This document shows positions 35,158 to 43,071 of a stretch of 49,260 bases of DNA, in pieces. Position 1 is the stretch's first letter, and the number at the start of each line of letters is the position of its first letter. The stretch is taken from assembly GCA_003249035.1 (NCBI GenBank), contig QBMK01000009.1:1-49260 (forward strand), written 5' to 3'. The DNA comes from Pseudanabaena sp. (GTDB lineage: Bacteria > Cyanobacteriota > Cyanobacteriia > Pseudanabaenales > Pseudanabaenaceae). The notes under the pieces were generated by a model, which worked only from the letters and a program-made list of their open reading frames with translations, ran no database searches and was not told the DNA's origin. The translations under genes were made by a program, and so were the position numbers.

Positions 35158-36174
35158 TTAAATTTTTAGTAATTCGATCACAGATTCGGCTGCTGCAAGT
35201 CCAGAATGATAGGCAGCTTCGATATTTTTGCCAGCACACCAATCGCCTGCACATACGAGAGGAAAAGGTATTGATGTGGATAAGCAAGAAACACCTAAAG
35301 ACTCTTCGGCAAGGGCATAGCGCCAACGATGAACTTGCCACCATTCAGGGCTAGATAACCATTTTGCTAATAACCTTCCCACTTGATTGAGCAATGGTCT
35401 ACCTGCAATTTCTAGATCTGGCTCCTCCATAGATTGCTTGGCAAATTCAGCAGTGCTTTGCAATACAAATACTGGTTGTATGGATTGGTCTGGATGTTTG
35501 CTACTGTCATAGCTAATCCAGTCAAGAATCGGATCATCGATGCATCGGATTGCTTGCCATTCTATTGGCACAGAATTACTAGCATTGTAGCCAGCCATGA
35601 TCGTTACGCTGGGTGCAAATTTAACTGATTGTAAAGCTTGTAAAAATGTTGGAGCAGAAGCTAAAACTCCTTCAAATACTGGTAAAAACTGGGGCGCGGG
35701 GATCGTTGAGACAATCGCTGAAGTTTCTAAGACTTCTTGGCGATCGGTCACTAGCTGCCATTTGATGTCGTTATGACTAACATCCACAATACGAGCATTG
35801 TTAATAATTTGAATTTCATTAGCCAGATATTTGGCGATCGCGGTCATACCCATTGGACAGCAATATCTAGGGTGACGTTCTTCAGCTTCAGGAGGGCGCA
35901 ATCCAGAGGATGACAACTGGTAGACATTACGAGTCCATTCTTGGACTATGCCTTTTTCTTGCAGTTTACGGACAAACCTGCCAAAGCTATCGCTCTTAAC
36001 TGAAAGCAGTTGTGCTCCATGATCGACCCAAGTACCTTGCAAACGTCTAGTTGCCATACGCCCACCCACACCTGCGGATTTTTCGACGACGGTGGCATCT
36101 AGCCCTGCTTGCTTTAGTTGTTGAGCACAGGTTAAGCCTGCCAAACCTGCGCCAATCACGATTACATCTTTCAT
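35158..36174 (-). CDS. FAD/NAD(P)-dependent amine-oxidase-like oxidoreductase (renalase-like)
   Basis: 338 residues. The N-terminal dinucleotide-binding motif VIGAGLAGLTCAQQLKQAGLDATVVEKSAGVGGRMATRR is of the amine oxidase/renalase type, and the C-terminus CAGDWCAGKNIEAAYHSGLAAAE closes the FAD site. The small size fits renalase-like bacterial flavoproteins, some of which oxidise aberrant dihydronicotinamides; the substrate here is not evident. ATG start; monocistronic, followed by purA 165 bases on. Confidence 0.86.
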   Translation of the reverse strand: MKDVIVIGAGLAGLTCAQQLKQAGLDATVVEKSAGVGGRMATRRLQGTWVDHGAQLLSVKSDSFGRFVRKLQEKGIVQEWTRNVYQLSSSGLRPPEAEERHPRYCCPMGMTAIAKYLANEIQIINNARIVDVSHNDIKWQLVTDRQEVLETSAIVSTIPAPQFLPVFEGVLASAPTFLQALQSVKFAPSVTIMAGYNASNSVPIEWQAIRCIDDPILDWISYDSSKHPDQSIQPVFVLQSTAEFAKQSMEEPDLEIAGRPLLNQVGRLLAKWLSSPEWWQVHRWRYALAEESLGVSCLSTSIPFPLVCAGDWCAGKNIEAAYHSGLAAAESVIELLKI

Positions 36175-36236
36175 ACAGTTTCAGTTCATGCCTCTTGAAG
36201 AGCTTAGCTCATCTTTAATTAATCGCAACAACTCAA

Positions 36237-36274
36237 AAATAGTTTTTCGATGCCGTAGCATCGAAAAACTATTT
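36237..36274 (-). terminator. 17-bp hairpin after the isoaspartyl peptidase gene
   Basis: AAATAGTTTTTCGATGC with its exact complement, loop CGTA, begins 4 bases past the stop codon at 36279. Stem and position suit a terminator; it is also in the size range of the dispersed hairpins. Confidence 0.7.
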
Positions 36275-36278
36275 ATTT

Positions 36279-37151
36279 TCAAAGTGTATCCTGCATTTTC
36301 TCTCCATCATGATACGCAGCAAACAAGACAGGACAGGTTTTACCCCACGCTATCTCCCCAGTGGCATCAAGACAAATTGCCCCAAAATCGCGATCGCGGC
36401 TTTTCGCCTCATTGATTGACTTCTCGACTGCCTGCTGGAGTGTCATGCCATCGGTGACTCGAACAACAACTCTAGTCGCAAAGCCTTCATCGAGAATATC
36501 TTCGCCCACACCAGTGCAACTAACCCCTGCGAACTTAGTCGCATAGTTGCCCGCAGGAGTGGCGGAGTCGCTGACTCGTCCGATGCGCTCAAAGCCACGT
36601 CCCCCTGTTGATGTACCCGCACAAATGCTGCAATATCGATCGAGAACGACTACACCGATTGTCCCCATCGCCACATCTGCCATTTTGCGCGTGAAGTTGG
36701 TCTTGCGTTCCTCTACCCATTCAGCGAGTCGCTCGTCCGTGAGGGGATTATAAATTGGGATACCAAGTTCGCGGGTGAGTTCCGCCGAGCCGTAATCAGA
36801 TAACACGCGGTCATCACTAGTTTGAAGGTGCTTAGCCAGATCAATAGGGTTTTTGACCCTTGCTGTATTAATCACGCCGCTAAAACTTTGGCGATCGCCA
36901 TCCATGATCGAGGCACTCATCCGCACCTGTCCATCGGACTGCAATACAGAGCCAGTCCCCGCATTGAAACGAGGATCGTCTTCGAGCATTTGACAAGCTT
37001 TGACTACTGCATCAATCGCCTTTGCGCCATCAAGAAGCATTGGATAAACGGTTTCGAGAACAGCAAATAGCGATTTGCGGACAGGTTCATAGCCGCCTTT
37101 ACTTTCGACTGTGCTACCTGCACCGCCATGAATAATGATTTTTGGTTGCAT
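36279..37151 (-). CDS. iaaA: Isoaspartyl peptidase / plant-type L-asparaginase (Ntn hydrolase)
   Basis: 290 residues, a self-cleaving N-terminal-nucleophile hydrolase. Visible marks are IIIHGGAG at the N-terminus, ARVKNPIDLAK, and the autoprocessing site with the catalytic threonine in MGTIGVVVLD (about residue 164). STGGRGFERIGRVSDSATPAGNYA and CTGVGEDIL follow. The alpha and beta subunits form after cleavage before that Thr. It removes isoaspartyl dipeptides and some asparagine, recycling nitrogen, including products from cyanophycin (family knowledge). ATG start. Confidence 0.93.
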   Translation of the reverse strand: MQPKIIIHGGAGSTVESKGGYEPVRKSLFAVLETVYPMLLDGAKAIDAVVKACQMLEDDPRFNAGTGSVLQSDGQVRMSASIMDGDRQSFSGVINTARVKNPIDLAKHLQTSDDRVLSDYGSAELTRELGIPIYNPLTDERLAEWVEERKTNFTRKMADVAMGTIGVVVLDRYCSICAGTSTGGRGFERIGRVSDSATPAGNYATKFAGVSCTGVGEDILDEGFATRVVVRVTDGMTLQQAVEKSINEAKSRDRDFGAICLDATGEIAWGKTCPVLFAAYHDGEKMQDTL

Positions 37152-37188
37152 TTGCTTTGGTAATTGATGATTGATTTAAGATATTTAT

Positions 37189-37373
37189 GTAGGGGTAAAG
37201 CATTCCCGCAGAAACTTAATAAATTCTCAGCTCCTTTGAATTTGGGTATGCTTTGCCCTTAATCTCAAAACGCAGGGAAAATTGATCGGTTAAAGCCAAG
37301 AGGGTCTAGCATTTGCGGATTGAGATTTTGGTGGAGAGCTTGGAAATGTTGGCGCAAATGCTAAACCCCTACA
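37189..37373. repeat. 185-bp nested inverted-repeat element
   Basis: The outer arms TGTAGGGGTAAAGCATT (37189-37205) and AATGCTAAACCCCTACA (37357-37373) are inverted with two mismatches. Inside, GGGTCTAGCATTTGCG (37302-37317) pairs with 37353-37368, and a similar weaker pair occurs in the left half. It fills the 232-base gap between ffh and the asparaginase gene. It looks like a non-coding mobile or structural repeat; no promoter can be singled out. Confidence 0.65.
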
Positions 37374-37383
37374 GATTTACAAC

Positions 37384-38817
37384 CTATAATTCCCCAAATC
37401 CCTTTTTCTTTTTCTTTTTCTTGCCATAAACTGGATTTCCCTCTGGAGCTTGGTTTCCCATACCGCCCATTCCAGGGAAACCTCCGCCACCCATGTTAGG
37501 CATTCCAGGGAAGCTTGGCATTTTACCCTGTCCCATTTGTTGCATTAGCGATCGCATTTTTTGGAAATCAGCCACAAGCTTAGTCACATCTTGAAGTTTG
37601 TATCCAGCACCACTAGCAATCCGTTGTTTGCGGCTAGGACTTTTAGCAATAAGGTCAGGATCTTTGCGTTCTTGTTTGGTCATCGAAGAAATCATCGACT
37701 CACAACGCTTGAGTTGCTTTTCAGCCTCTTGAATTTGCGCGTCATTGATTTTCATTCCCGGAAGCATCTTCAACATTCCACCGAAGGAACCCATGTTTTT
37801 CATCATACGGGTATTCTTCAGGAAGTCGTCAAAATCAAACTTGGCGCTCATGATTTTTTCTTGAAGCTGCGCCGCATCAGTGAGATCGATTTCTTCTTGA
37901 GCTTTCTCAACCAGTGTTAGCACATCACCCATGCCCAAAATCCGCGAAGCCATGCGTTCGGGATAGAAGGGTTGTAATGCCTCAACCTTTTCGCCAACAC
38001 CAATAAATTTAATTGGCTGTCCCGAAATTTGCCGCACCGATAGCGCCGCACCACCACGAGTATCTCCATCCATCTTGGTGAGAATCGCGCCCGTAATCCC
38101 AATCTCATCATGAAAAGTACGGGTCAGCGTTGCTGCCTCTTGTCCTGTCATCGCATCAACAACTAACAGCACTTCATCAGGATTAATAACATCCTTGACA
38201 CGCTTGAGTTCATCCATCATGTCGCGATCGATCTGCAAGCGTCCAGCAGTATCGATAATCACGGTGTCAACGCCTAATTCCTTTGCCTTTGCCAATCCCT
38301 GACGTGCAATCTCCACGGGGTCAGCATCTGCTCCCATTTCAAAGACTGGGACATTAATTTGCTTGCCGAGGGTGAGTAACTGGTCGATCGCCGCAGGTCG
38401 ATATACGTCAGTCGCTACGAGTAAAGTCGTGCGCTCTAGTTTGCGTAAATGCAAAGCTAATTTTGCAGTTGCAGTTGTTTTACCCGTACCCTGCAAACCT
38501 GCCATCAAAATTACAGTGGGGGCGTTGGCTGCCTCGGCGAGTGGCACATTTGCCTCGCCCATCGTCCTGACTAATTCGTCATAGACGATCTTGATAAATT
38601 GCTGATCGGGGCGCACACCTGCGATCACATCAGCCCCTTGCGCCTGTTTGGATATTTCTTCGACAAATTCCTTGACAACCTCTAAGTTGACATCTGCCTC
38701 TAATAGCGCCCTGCGTACTTCACGAATCGCACCTTGGATATTAGAGTCAGAGATTTTGTCCTGTCCGCGTAACTTTTTCCAAGCCGCCTCAAATTTATCG
38801 GCGATTTCATCAAACAT
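37384..38817 (-). CDS. ffh: Signal recognition particle protein Ffh (SRP54)
   Basis: 477 residues. N domain (MFDEIADKFEAAWKKLRGQ..), G domain with GLQGTGKTTATAKLA (P-loop), TDVYRPAAIDQL, DTAGRLQIDRDMMDELK and TKMDGDTRGGAALS, then the methionine-rich M domain that binds 4.5S RNA and signal sequences. The C-terminus is an unusual Gly/Met/Pro-rich stretch closing in a run of seven lysines and GFGEL. Delivers nascent membrane proteins to FtsY/SecYEG. ATG start. Confidence 0.97.
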   Translation of the reverse strand: MFDEIADKFEAAWKKLRGQDKISDSNIQGAIREVRRALLEADVNLEVVKEFVEEISKQAQGADVIAGVRPDQQFIKIVYDELVRTMGEANVPLAEAANAPTVILMAGLQGTGKTTATAKLALHLRKLERTTLLVATDVYRPAAIDQLLTLGKQINVPVFEMGADADPVEIARQGLAKAKELGVDTVIIDTAGRLQIDRDMMDELKRVKDVINPDEVLLVVDAMTGQEAATLTRTFHDEIGITGAILTKMDGDTRGGAALSVRQISGQPIKFIGVGEKVEALQPFYPERMASRILGMGDVLTLVEKAQEEIDLTDAAQLQEKIMSAKFDFDDFLKNTRMMKNMGSFGGMLKMLPGMKINDAQIQEAEKQLKRCESMISSMTKQERKDPDLIAKSPSRKQRIASGAGYKLQDVTKLVADFQKMRSLMQQMGQGKMPSFPGMPNMGGGGFPGMGGMGNQAPEGNPVYGKKKKKKKGFGEL

Positions 38818-38970
38818 ATCTAGTTTTGCTTTTGCTTTTGGTTCTAACTACTAATTTACCGTTACCGCTGTTACATTGATCCTGATCTGAGAAAATTATG
38901 GCTGCGATCGCCTTACAGCACTTAAAAATTCAAGCTAAAATCGTGATATTAAGCCGTGAGTCTCCAAGCC

Positions 38971-39552
38971 ATGATCCAAACTTTAACTGAGGGCGATCGC
39001 GAACATATTGTTAGAGAATTCGTAACGTGGGAGCAGTTCCAAGCGTTAGAGTCTGCTTTTGCAGATATTGATGGTGTGCGGTTAATCTATTGTGAGGGAG
39101 TTTTAGAAATTGTGGGTATTGGACGACTGCATGAAATGATCTGTACTTTGCTTGGGGCATTGTTAATTTCATATTTCACGCTCAAGCGCATTAGATTTGT
39201 TTCTACTGGTGCATATACCCAGTCATTGCAAGGACGTGCAAAGTTTCAATCAGATTTGTCCTACAACTTTGATACGGAGAAAGAGATTTCGGATTTGTGT
39301 ATTGAGGTGGTGGTGACGAGTGGTAATGTCGCTAAGCTCAGAAAATATCAATTACTAGAGGTTCCTGAAGTTTGGTTTTGGGAAGATGGGAAGATTAGTA
39401 TTTTTTGCTTTCAGGATGGGGATTATGTGCAGAGTTCCAATAGCTTATGTTTGCCTGATTTGGATATTGAGCATTTGGAGCAATGTCTATTAATGGATTC
39501 TCAGTTAGATGCAATGTTAGCTTTGGCTGACAGATACAAAAATTCTGATTAA
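38971..39552 (+). CDS. Uma2 family (DUF820) PD-(D/E)XK-fold protein
   Basis: 193 residues from the ATG at 38971 (a GTG at 38956 would add five). Uma2/DUF820 marks: YCEGVLEIVGIGRLHEMICTLLGALL near the N-terminus, then FQSDLSYNF, IEVVVTSGN and KYQLLEVPEVWFWEDGKISIFCF, the restriction-endonuclease-like core D..(D/E)xK-like strand order. The family is greatly expanded in cyanobacteria, of unknown role, with a putative nuclease fold. It marks the start of an accessory stretch before the DUF4238 and toxin-antitoxin genes. Confidence 0.88.
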   Translation: MIQTLTEGDREHIVREFVTWEQFQALESAFADIDGVRLIYCEGVLEIVGIGRLHEMICTLLGALLISYFTLKRIRFVSTGAYTQSLQGRAKFQSDLSYNFDTEKEISDLCIEVVVTSGNVAKLRKYQLLEVPEVWFWEDGKISIFCFQDGDYVQSSNSLCLPDLDIEHLEQCLLMDSQLDAMLALADRYKNSD

Positions 39553-39651
39553 CAAATCATGACAGAAGAACTATTTGTTAGTATGGCAAATAAAGTATTA
39601 CTAAATATTTCATTTATCAAAAAAAATATTATTCAAGGACACTTGCAGAAA

Positions 39652-40579
39652 ATGAAAAAGAAAAGACATCACTATGTATGGAGAGATTATTTAAGAGCTT
39701 GGTCAGTGAATGAATTCATATGGTGCTATAGGGAAGGAAAGATTTTTAATTCAAATTTAATGGGTGTAGGACAAATTAAATATTTCTACAAGTTAAAAGA
39801 GATGACTGTTCAAGATATGGAGTTTATACGCATGGTTGCGATAGAGCCGTGTAGTCCACATTTACAAGAATTAAATGAAGGATGGCTAAATTGGTTCAAT
39901 TATGTCTTTGACCTAAAAAAGAATATTGAAAGCCTAAATAATAGTTAGTCCTATCATAGATAATGCATTGGAAGAAGCAATATTTAATTTTGAAGAAGAC
40001 TTACACACTAAAATTGAAGCTAATGCTATAGAAATCATTGACCTACTCTTAAAAGAAGATGCATCCTTCTTCAAGAAAGATGATGATTGCATAAAATTTA
40101 TATACTATGTGTGTGTTCAGTATATGAGAACACAAAAAATTAAAGCTAATGTATTGGATAGCTCAAAAGATTTCGATTTCGGTGATATGCCAGAAAAGAC
40201 TTGGAATGTAATTAGTCATATATTAGCCACAAGTCTAGGATATTCTATCTACTCTGATAGAAATTCTTTCAAAATAGTTTTTTTAAAGAATATGAACTCA
40301 GCTAAATTAATAACTGGAGATCAGCCAATTATTAATACATATGCTATTGGATTGAGTCCCAATCAAGTTGTCGAATATCTAGAGTTTTATTATCCTTTAT
40401 CCCCTGATTTAGCTATATTGTTAACACAAAATTATTCAAATGATGAATTTGGGATGGTATATCATCTATCCGAAAAAGAAGTTGATAAATATAACTTGAG
40501 TATTATCGAGCAATCACATAGTCAGATTTATGCTGCTTCAGAGGAATCCTTATCTAGATATTCTCTAACAAAAGTATAA
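39652..40579 (+). pseudogene. DUF4238 protein gene broken by a +1 frameshift
   Basis: The reading from ATG 39652 begins MKKKRHHYVWRDYLRAWSVNEFIWCYREGKIF, the DUF4238 N-terminus (KxHHYVPxxYLRxF type), and stops at 39948. The frame shifted by +1 continues without a break in sense (IVSPIIDNALEEAIFNFEEDLHTKIE..) to a stop at 40579, with the family's ITGDQPIINTY and FYYPLSPDLAILLT. One extra base near 39935-39945 explains it. Rejoined length is about 308 residues, normal for the family. A longer 5' reading from 39559 is less likely. The gene is AT-rich and free of HIP1 sites, unlike its neighbours, suggesting recent transfer. Function unknown. A sequencing error would also explain the frameshift. 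Confidence 0.75.
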
Positions 40580-40587
40580 CAATTGGG

Positions 40588-40656
40588 GCGATCGCTTTTT
40601 GATGAGATGTGATTAAGGCGATCGCAGGTTGTAGAGATTGAGTTGGGGGCGATCGC
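40588..40656. repeat. Left 69-bp direct repeat flanking the toxin-antitoxin pair
   Basis: It begins and ends with GCGATCGC and contains GATTGAGT and TTTTTGATG. The copy at 41496-41564 has the same length and is mostly identical. A further partial unit (GGTTGGGATTTAGGCGATC) follows at about 40665-40683. HIP1-rich, non-coding. Confidence 0.7.
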
Positions 40657-40728
40657 TTTTTTGTGGGTTGGGATTTAGGCGATCCACGTTAGAATGCTAT
40701 AAGTACCTGTAATTAGGACTATAAAATC

Positions 40729-41169
40729 ATGTCAACACAACAAGTCACCTTTCAAGAATGCAACACCCATTTCGCACAAATTTTTGAACGAGTATTAAAA
40801 AATCACGAAGTCATTTCAGTTTATAAAGAGCCAGAGCAGGGCATCGTCATACTAGACGCAAAAGAATATAGCAGTCTAGTCGAAACCTTGCACTTACTAA
40901 GCAATTCTGCCAATCGTGATCGCTTATATCAAGGCATCTTGCAACATCAACAAGCTCAAGTAAAAGAAGAAGAACAAAGTTTGACCATAGAACAACGCCT
41001 TGATTTTCTCAAACTACCGATCGCTGAACGTAGACAAATACTCGAAAGTCAAGCAGAGGAAATGCTTACCAACTATCAACAAGAAACTGAATGGAAAGAT
41101 TTAATGGCAGGTGACATCATTGACTATCAATCCCGAAACACCCAAGCGTGGAGAAATTTGGCTCGTTAA
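40729..41169 (+). CDS. Phd/YefM-like antitoxin
   Basis: 146 residues. The N-terminal ~65 are a Phd/YefM-type DNA-binding fold (VTFQECNTHFAQIFERVLKNHEVISVYKEPEQGIVILDAKEYSSLVETLHLL). The C-terminal part (about 85-135) is a helical toxin-binding extension, SLTIEQRLDFLKLPIAERRQILESQAEEML. The tail ending WRNLAR overlaps the toxin gene. It should bind and neutralise the toxin and repress the operon. ATG start. The toxin start lies 59 bases inside this gene. Confidence 0.85.
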   Translation: MSTQQVTFQECNTHFAQIFERVLKNHEVISVYKEPEQGIVILDAKEYSSLVETLHLLSNSANRDRLYQGILQHQQAQVKEEEQSLTIEQRLDFLKLPIAERRQILESQAEEMLTNYQQETEWKDLMAGDIIDYQSRNTQAWRNLAR

Positions 41170-41485
41170 CTTTGATCCTACAGTTGGCTCTGAAATCAAA
41201 AAAATCCGTCCTGCACTTGTCATTAGCTCAGATGCAGCAGGAAAATTACCGATCAAACTCGTTGCACCAATTACAGATTGGAAGCCATATTTTGCTAAAA
41301 ACTTTTGGCACGTTAAAATTGAACCAGAGATAGAAATTGGACTAACAAAGGCTTCTGCAATCGACACTCTTCAGCTTAGGGGTATAGATTTACAAAGATT
41401 TATTCGCAAATTGGGAAATATATCCAATTCTAAAATGGTAGAAATAACGATCGCTATTCTCACTATTATTGAATATGAGATTTAG
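41111..41485 (+). CDS. mazF: MazF/PemK family endoribonuclease toxin
   Basis: 124 residues, type II toxin of the MazF/PemK family. Motifs: PKRGEIWLVNFDPTVGSEIKKIRPALVIS at the N-terminus and KASAIDTLQLRGIDLQRFIRKLGNIS towards the C-terminus. Members cut mRNA at short sequence motifs. The start is GTG (41111), with GGCAGG just upstream, inside the antitoxin gene (59-base overlap in another frame), which couples the two translations. The neighbour and overlap support a working pair. Confidence 0.9.
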   Translation: MTSLTINPETPKRGEIWLVNFDPTVGSEIKKIRPALVISSDAAGKLPIKLVAPITDWKPYFAKNFWHVKIEPEIEIGLTKASAIDTLQLRGIDLQRFIRKLGNISNSKMVEITIAILTIIEYEI

Positions 41486-41495
41486 CAAGGTTATA

Positions 41496-41564
41496 GTGAT
41501 CGCTTTTTGATGGGTTGGATTTGAGACGATCGCGAGTTATTGAGATTGAGTGGGGGGCGATCGC
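41496..41564. repeat. Right 69-bp direct repeat flanking the toxin-antitoxin pair
   Basis: Direct, imperfect copy of 40588-40656 with GTGATCGCTTTTTGATG at the start and GAGATTGAGT followed by a G-run and GCGATCGC at the end. Located 10 bases after the toxin stop. The remaining 135 bases to aguA show no further feature. Confidence 0.7.
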
Positions 41565-41699
41565 ACAACCTAAAAAAATGAAATTAGGATAATTAGCGCA
41601 GTCCTCAAAGTAGCAACATCAATAGCGCGATCGCCCAAAATAAAGGTAGGATTCCCAATGGATTATTAAAAACACTTACACAGCTACACCACAAACGTC

Positions 41700-42713
41700 A
41701 TGGATCATCCCAAAGTTCTGGGCTATGCTCAGCCAGCCGAATGGCAACCCCACAGCGCCTGTTGGCTAGCCTTTCCCAGCCATCAAGACCTGTGGTTAGA
41801 ATATCTCGATATTGTCCAAACTGAATTTGTCGCCCTCGCCAAAGCGATCGCCCAATCTGAAAGGCTAGAAATCTTGGTACTACCCGAAACCGCAGAACTC
41901 GCTCAAAAACTATTGGGAGAGTTACCCGTGCGCTTCCATCAGATTCCCTTTGGCGATATCTGGATGCGTGACATCACGCCGATTTATGTCAAAAATACTA
42001 ATGGAAAAATCGGGGGATTACAATTCCAATGGAATGGCTGGGGCGGCAAATATCTGCTAGAACATGACGATCGCGTAGCCGATCAGATTCTCCAAACTCT
42101 TGATATCCCTATATTTGAATTTGACTGGGTACTGGAAGGCGGCGCAATCGAAGTCGATGGCGAAGGAACCTGTCTCACTACTAAGCAATGCTTACTAAAC
42201 CCCAATCGCAATCCAAGCATGAATCAAGAGATGATCGAGGCGGGCTTAAAATCGGCATTAGGCGTAGAGAAAGTCCTCTGGATCGAAGAAGGTTTGCTCA
42301 ATGACCATACCGATGGGCATATCGACACGATCGCGCGTTTTATTGCTCCTCAAACTGTCATGTGTATGCAGCCAACATCAGAGAAAGATCCCAACTATCA
42401 AGTTCTCAATGACATTGCCAACCAATTAGAATCCATGACCGATGCTAAAGGCCGCAAATTAAATGTAGTTAAAATCCCTTCACCAAATCTCGTTCTCGAT
42501 GATGAAGATGAAATTATGCCCGCTAGTTATCTCAATTTCTACATATCTAACGACAGCGTCATCATTCCTACCTATGGCTCAGCAAATGATGAGCTAGCAG
42601 TATCAGAAATTGCTAAACATTTTCCCAATCGCAAGGCGATCGGTCTGTCAGCCAAACATATTCTCCTAGGCGGTGGCGCATTTCATTGCATCACCTGTCA
42701 TCAACCTCAATAA
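41700..42713 (+). CDS. aguA: Agmatine deiminase (peptidyl-arginine deiminase family)
   Basis: 337 residues. It converts agmatine to N-carbamoylputrescine and ammonia in polyamine synthesis. Family marks: PAEWQPHSACWLAFPSH at the N-terminus, GDIWMRDITPIYV, NGWGGKY, LEGGAIEVDGEGTCLTTKQCLLNPNRNP, DGHIDTIARF and the catalytic cysteine region GGGAFHCITCHQPQ at the C-terminus. ATG start. Alone on the plus strand; the next gene is 358 bases on. Confidence 0.93.
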   Translation: MDHPKVLGYAQPAEWQPHSACWLAFPSHQDLWLEYLDIVQTEFVALAKAIAQSERLEILVLPETAELAQKLLGELPVRFHQIPFGDIWMRDITPIYVKNTNGKIGGLQFQWNGWGGKYLLEHDDRVADQILQTLDIPIFEFDWVLEGGAIEVDGEGTCLTTKQCLLNPNRNPSMNQEMIEAGLKSALGVEKVLWIEEGLLNDHTDGHIDTIARFIAPQTVMCMQPTSEKDPNYQVLNDIANQLESMTDAKGRKLNVVKIPSPNLVLDDEDEIMPASYLNFYISNDSVIIPTYGSANDELAVSEIAKHFPNRKAIGLSAKHILLGGGAFHCITCHQPQ

Positions 42714-43071
42714 AGACTTAGTTGTATCATTGCCTTTTGCTTATGATATCCAAAAAATAATAGATTGGCATCATCAATGGGTTTCATCATCTAATGTTTA
42801 TGGGAAAGTGTTGAAAGCAATTGCTTACCTTAGGTGCAGCCTCTGGCAAATGCTGTTAATTTGTTGTAAAGCAAAAAGATCAAAACCTAAGTTTATAATC
42901 TGCACTCCCAAACTGTAATTCTCAATACTAGAGTGGTACAGCCTAAATCATCATAATGTAAAAATATGTCGGAAATATAAGGCTATCAGCCTCGAACTTC
43001 CTACAAAAAGCTGTCACCACCAAAAGTAACTGCATTTAACCTTGAATATCCTCATATAAGGACAACAGCCT
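42714..43071. other. Intergenic stretch before the antiporter gene
   Basis: 358 bases between aguA and the antiporter gene. I see no convincing small gene, hairpin or repeat. It presumably holds the antiporter's promoter and leader; an AAGGACAAC just before the ATG may be its ribosome-binding site. Confidence 0.5.

Noticed and set aside
40588-41564. Possible CRISPR array in the HIP1-rich repeats around the toxin-antitoxin pair
   Set aside because: Only two full units, separated by genes, without regular spacers or cas genes. No CRISPR array was seen anywhere in the window.
42673-42918. 81-residue frame overlapping the end of aguA
   Set aside because: It begins within aguA in another frame, has no ribosome-binding site and shows no domain; treated as chance.
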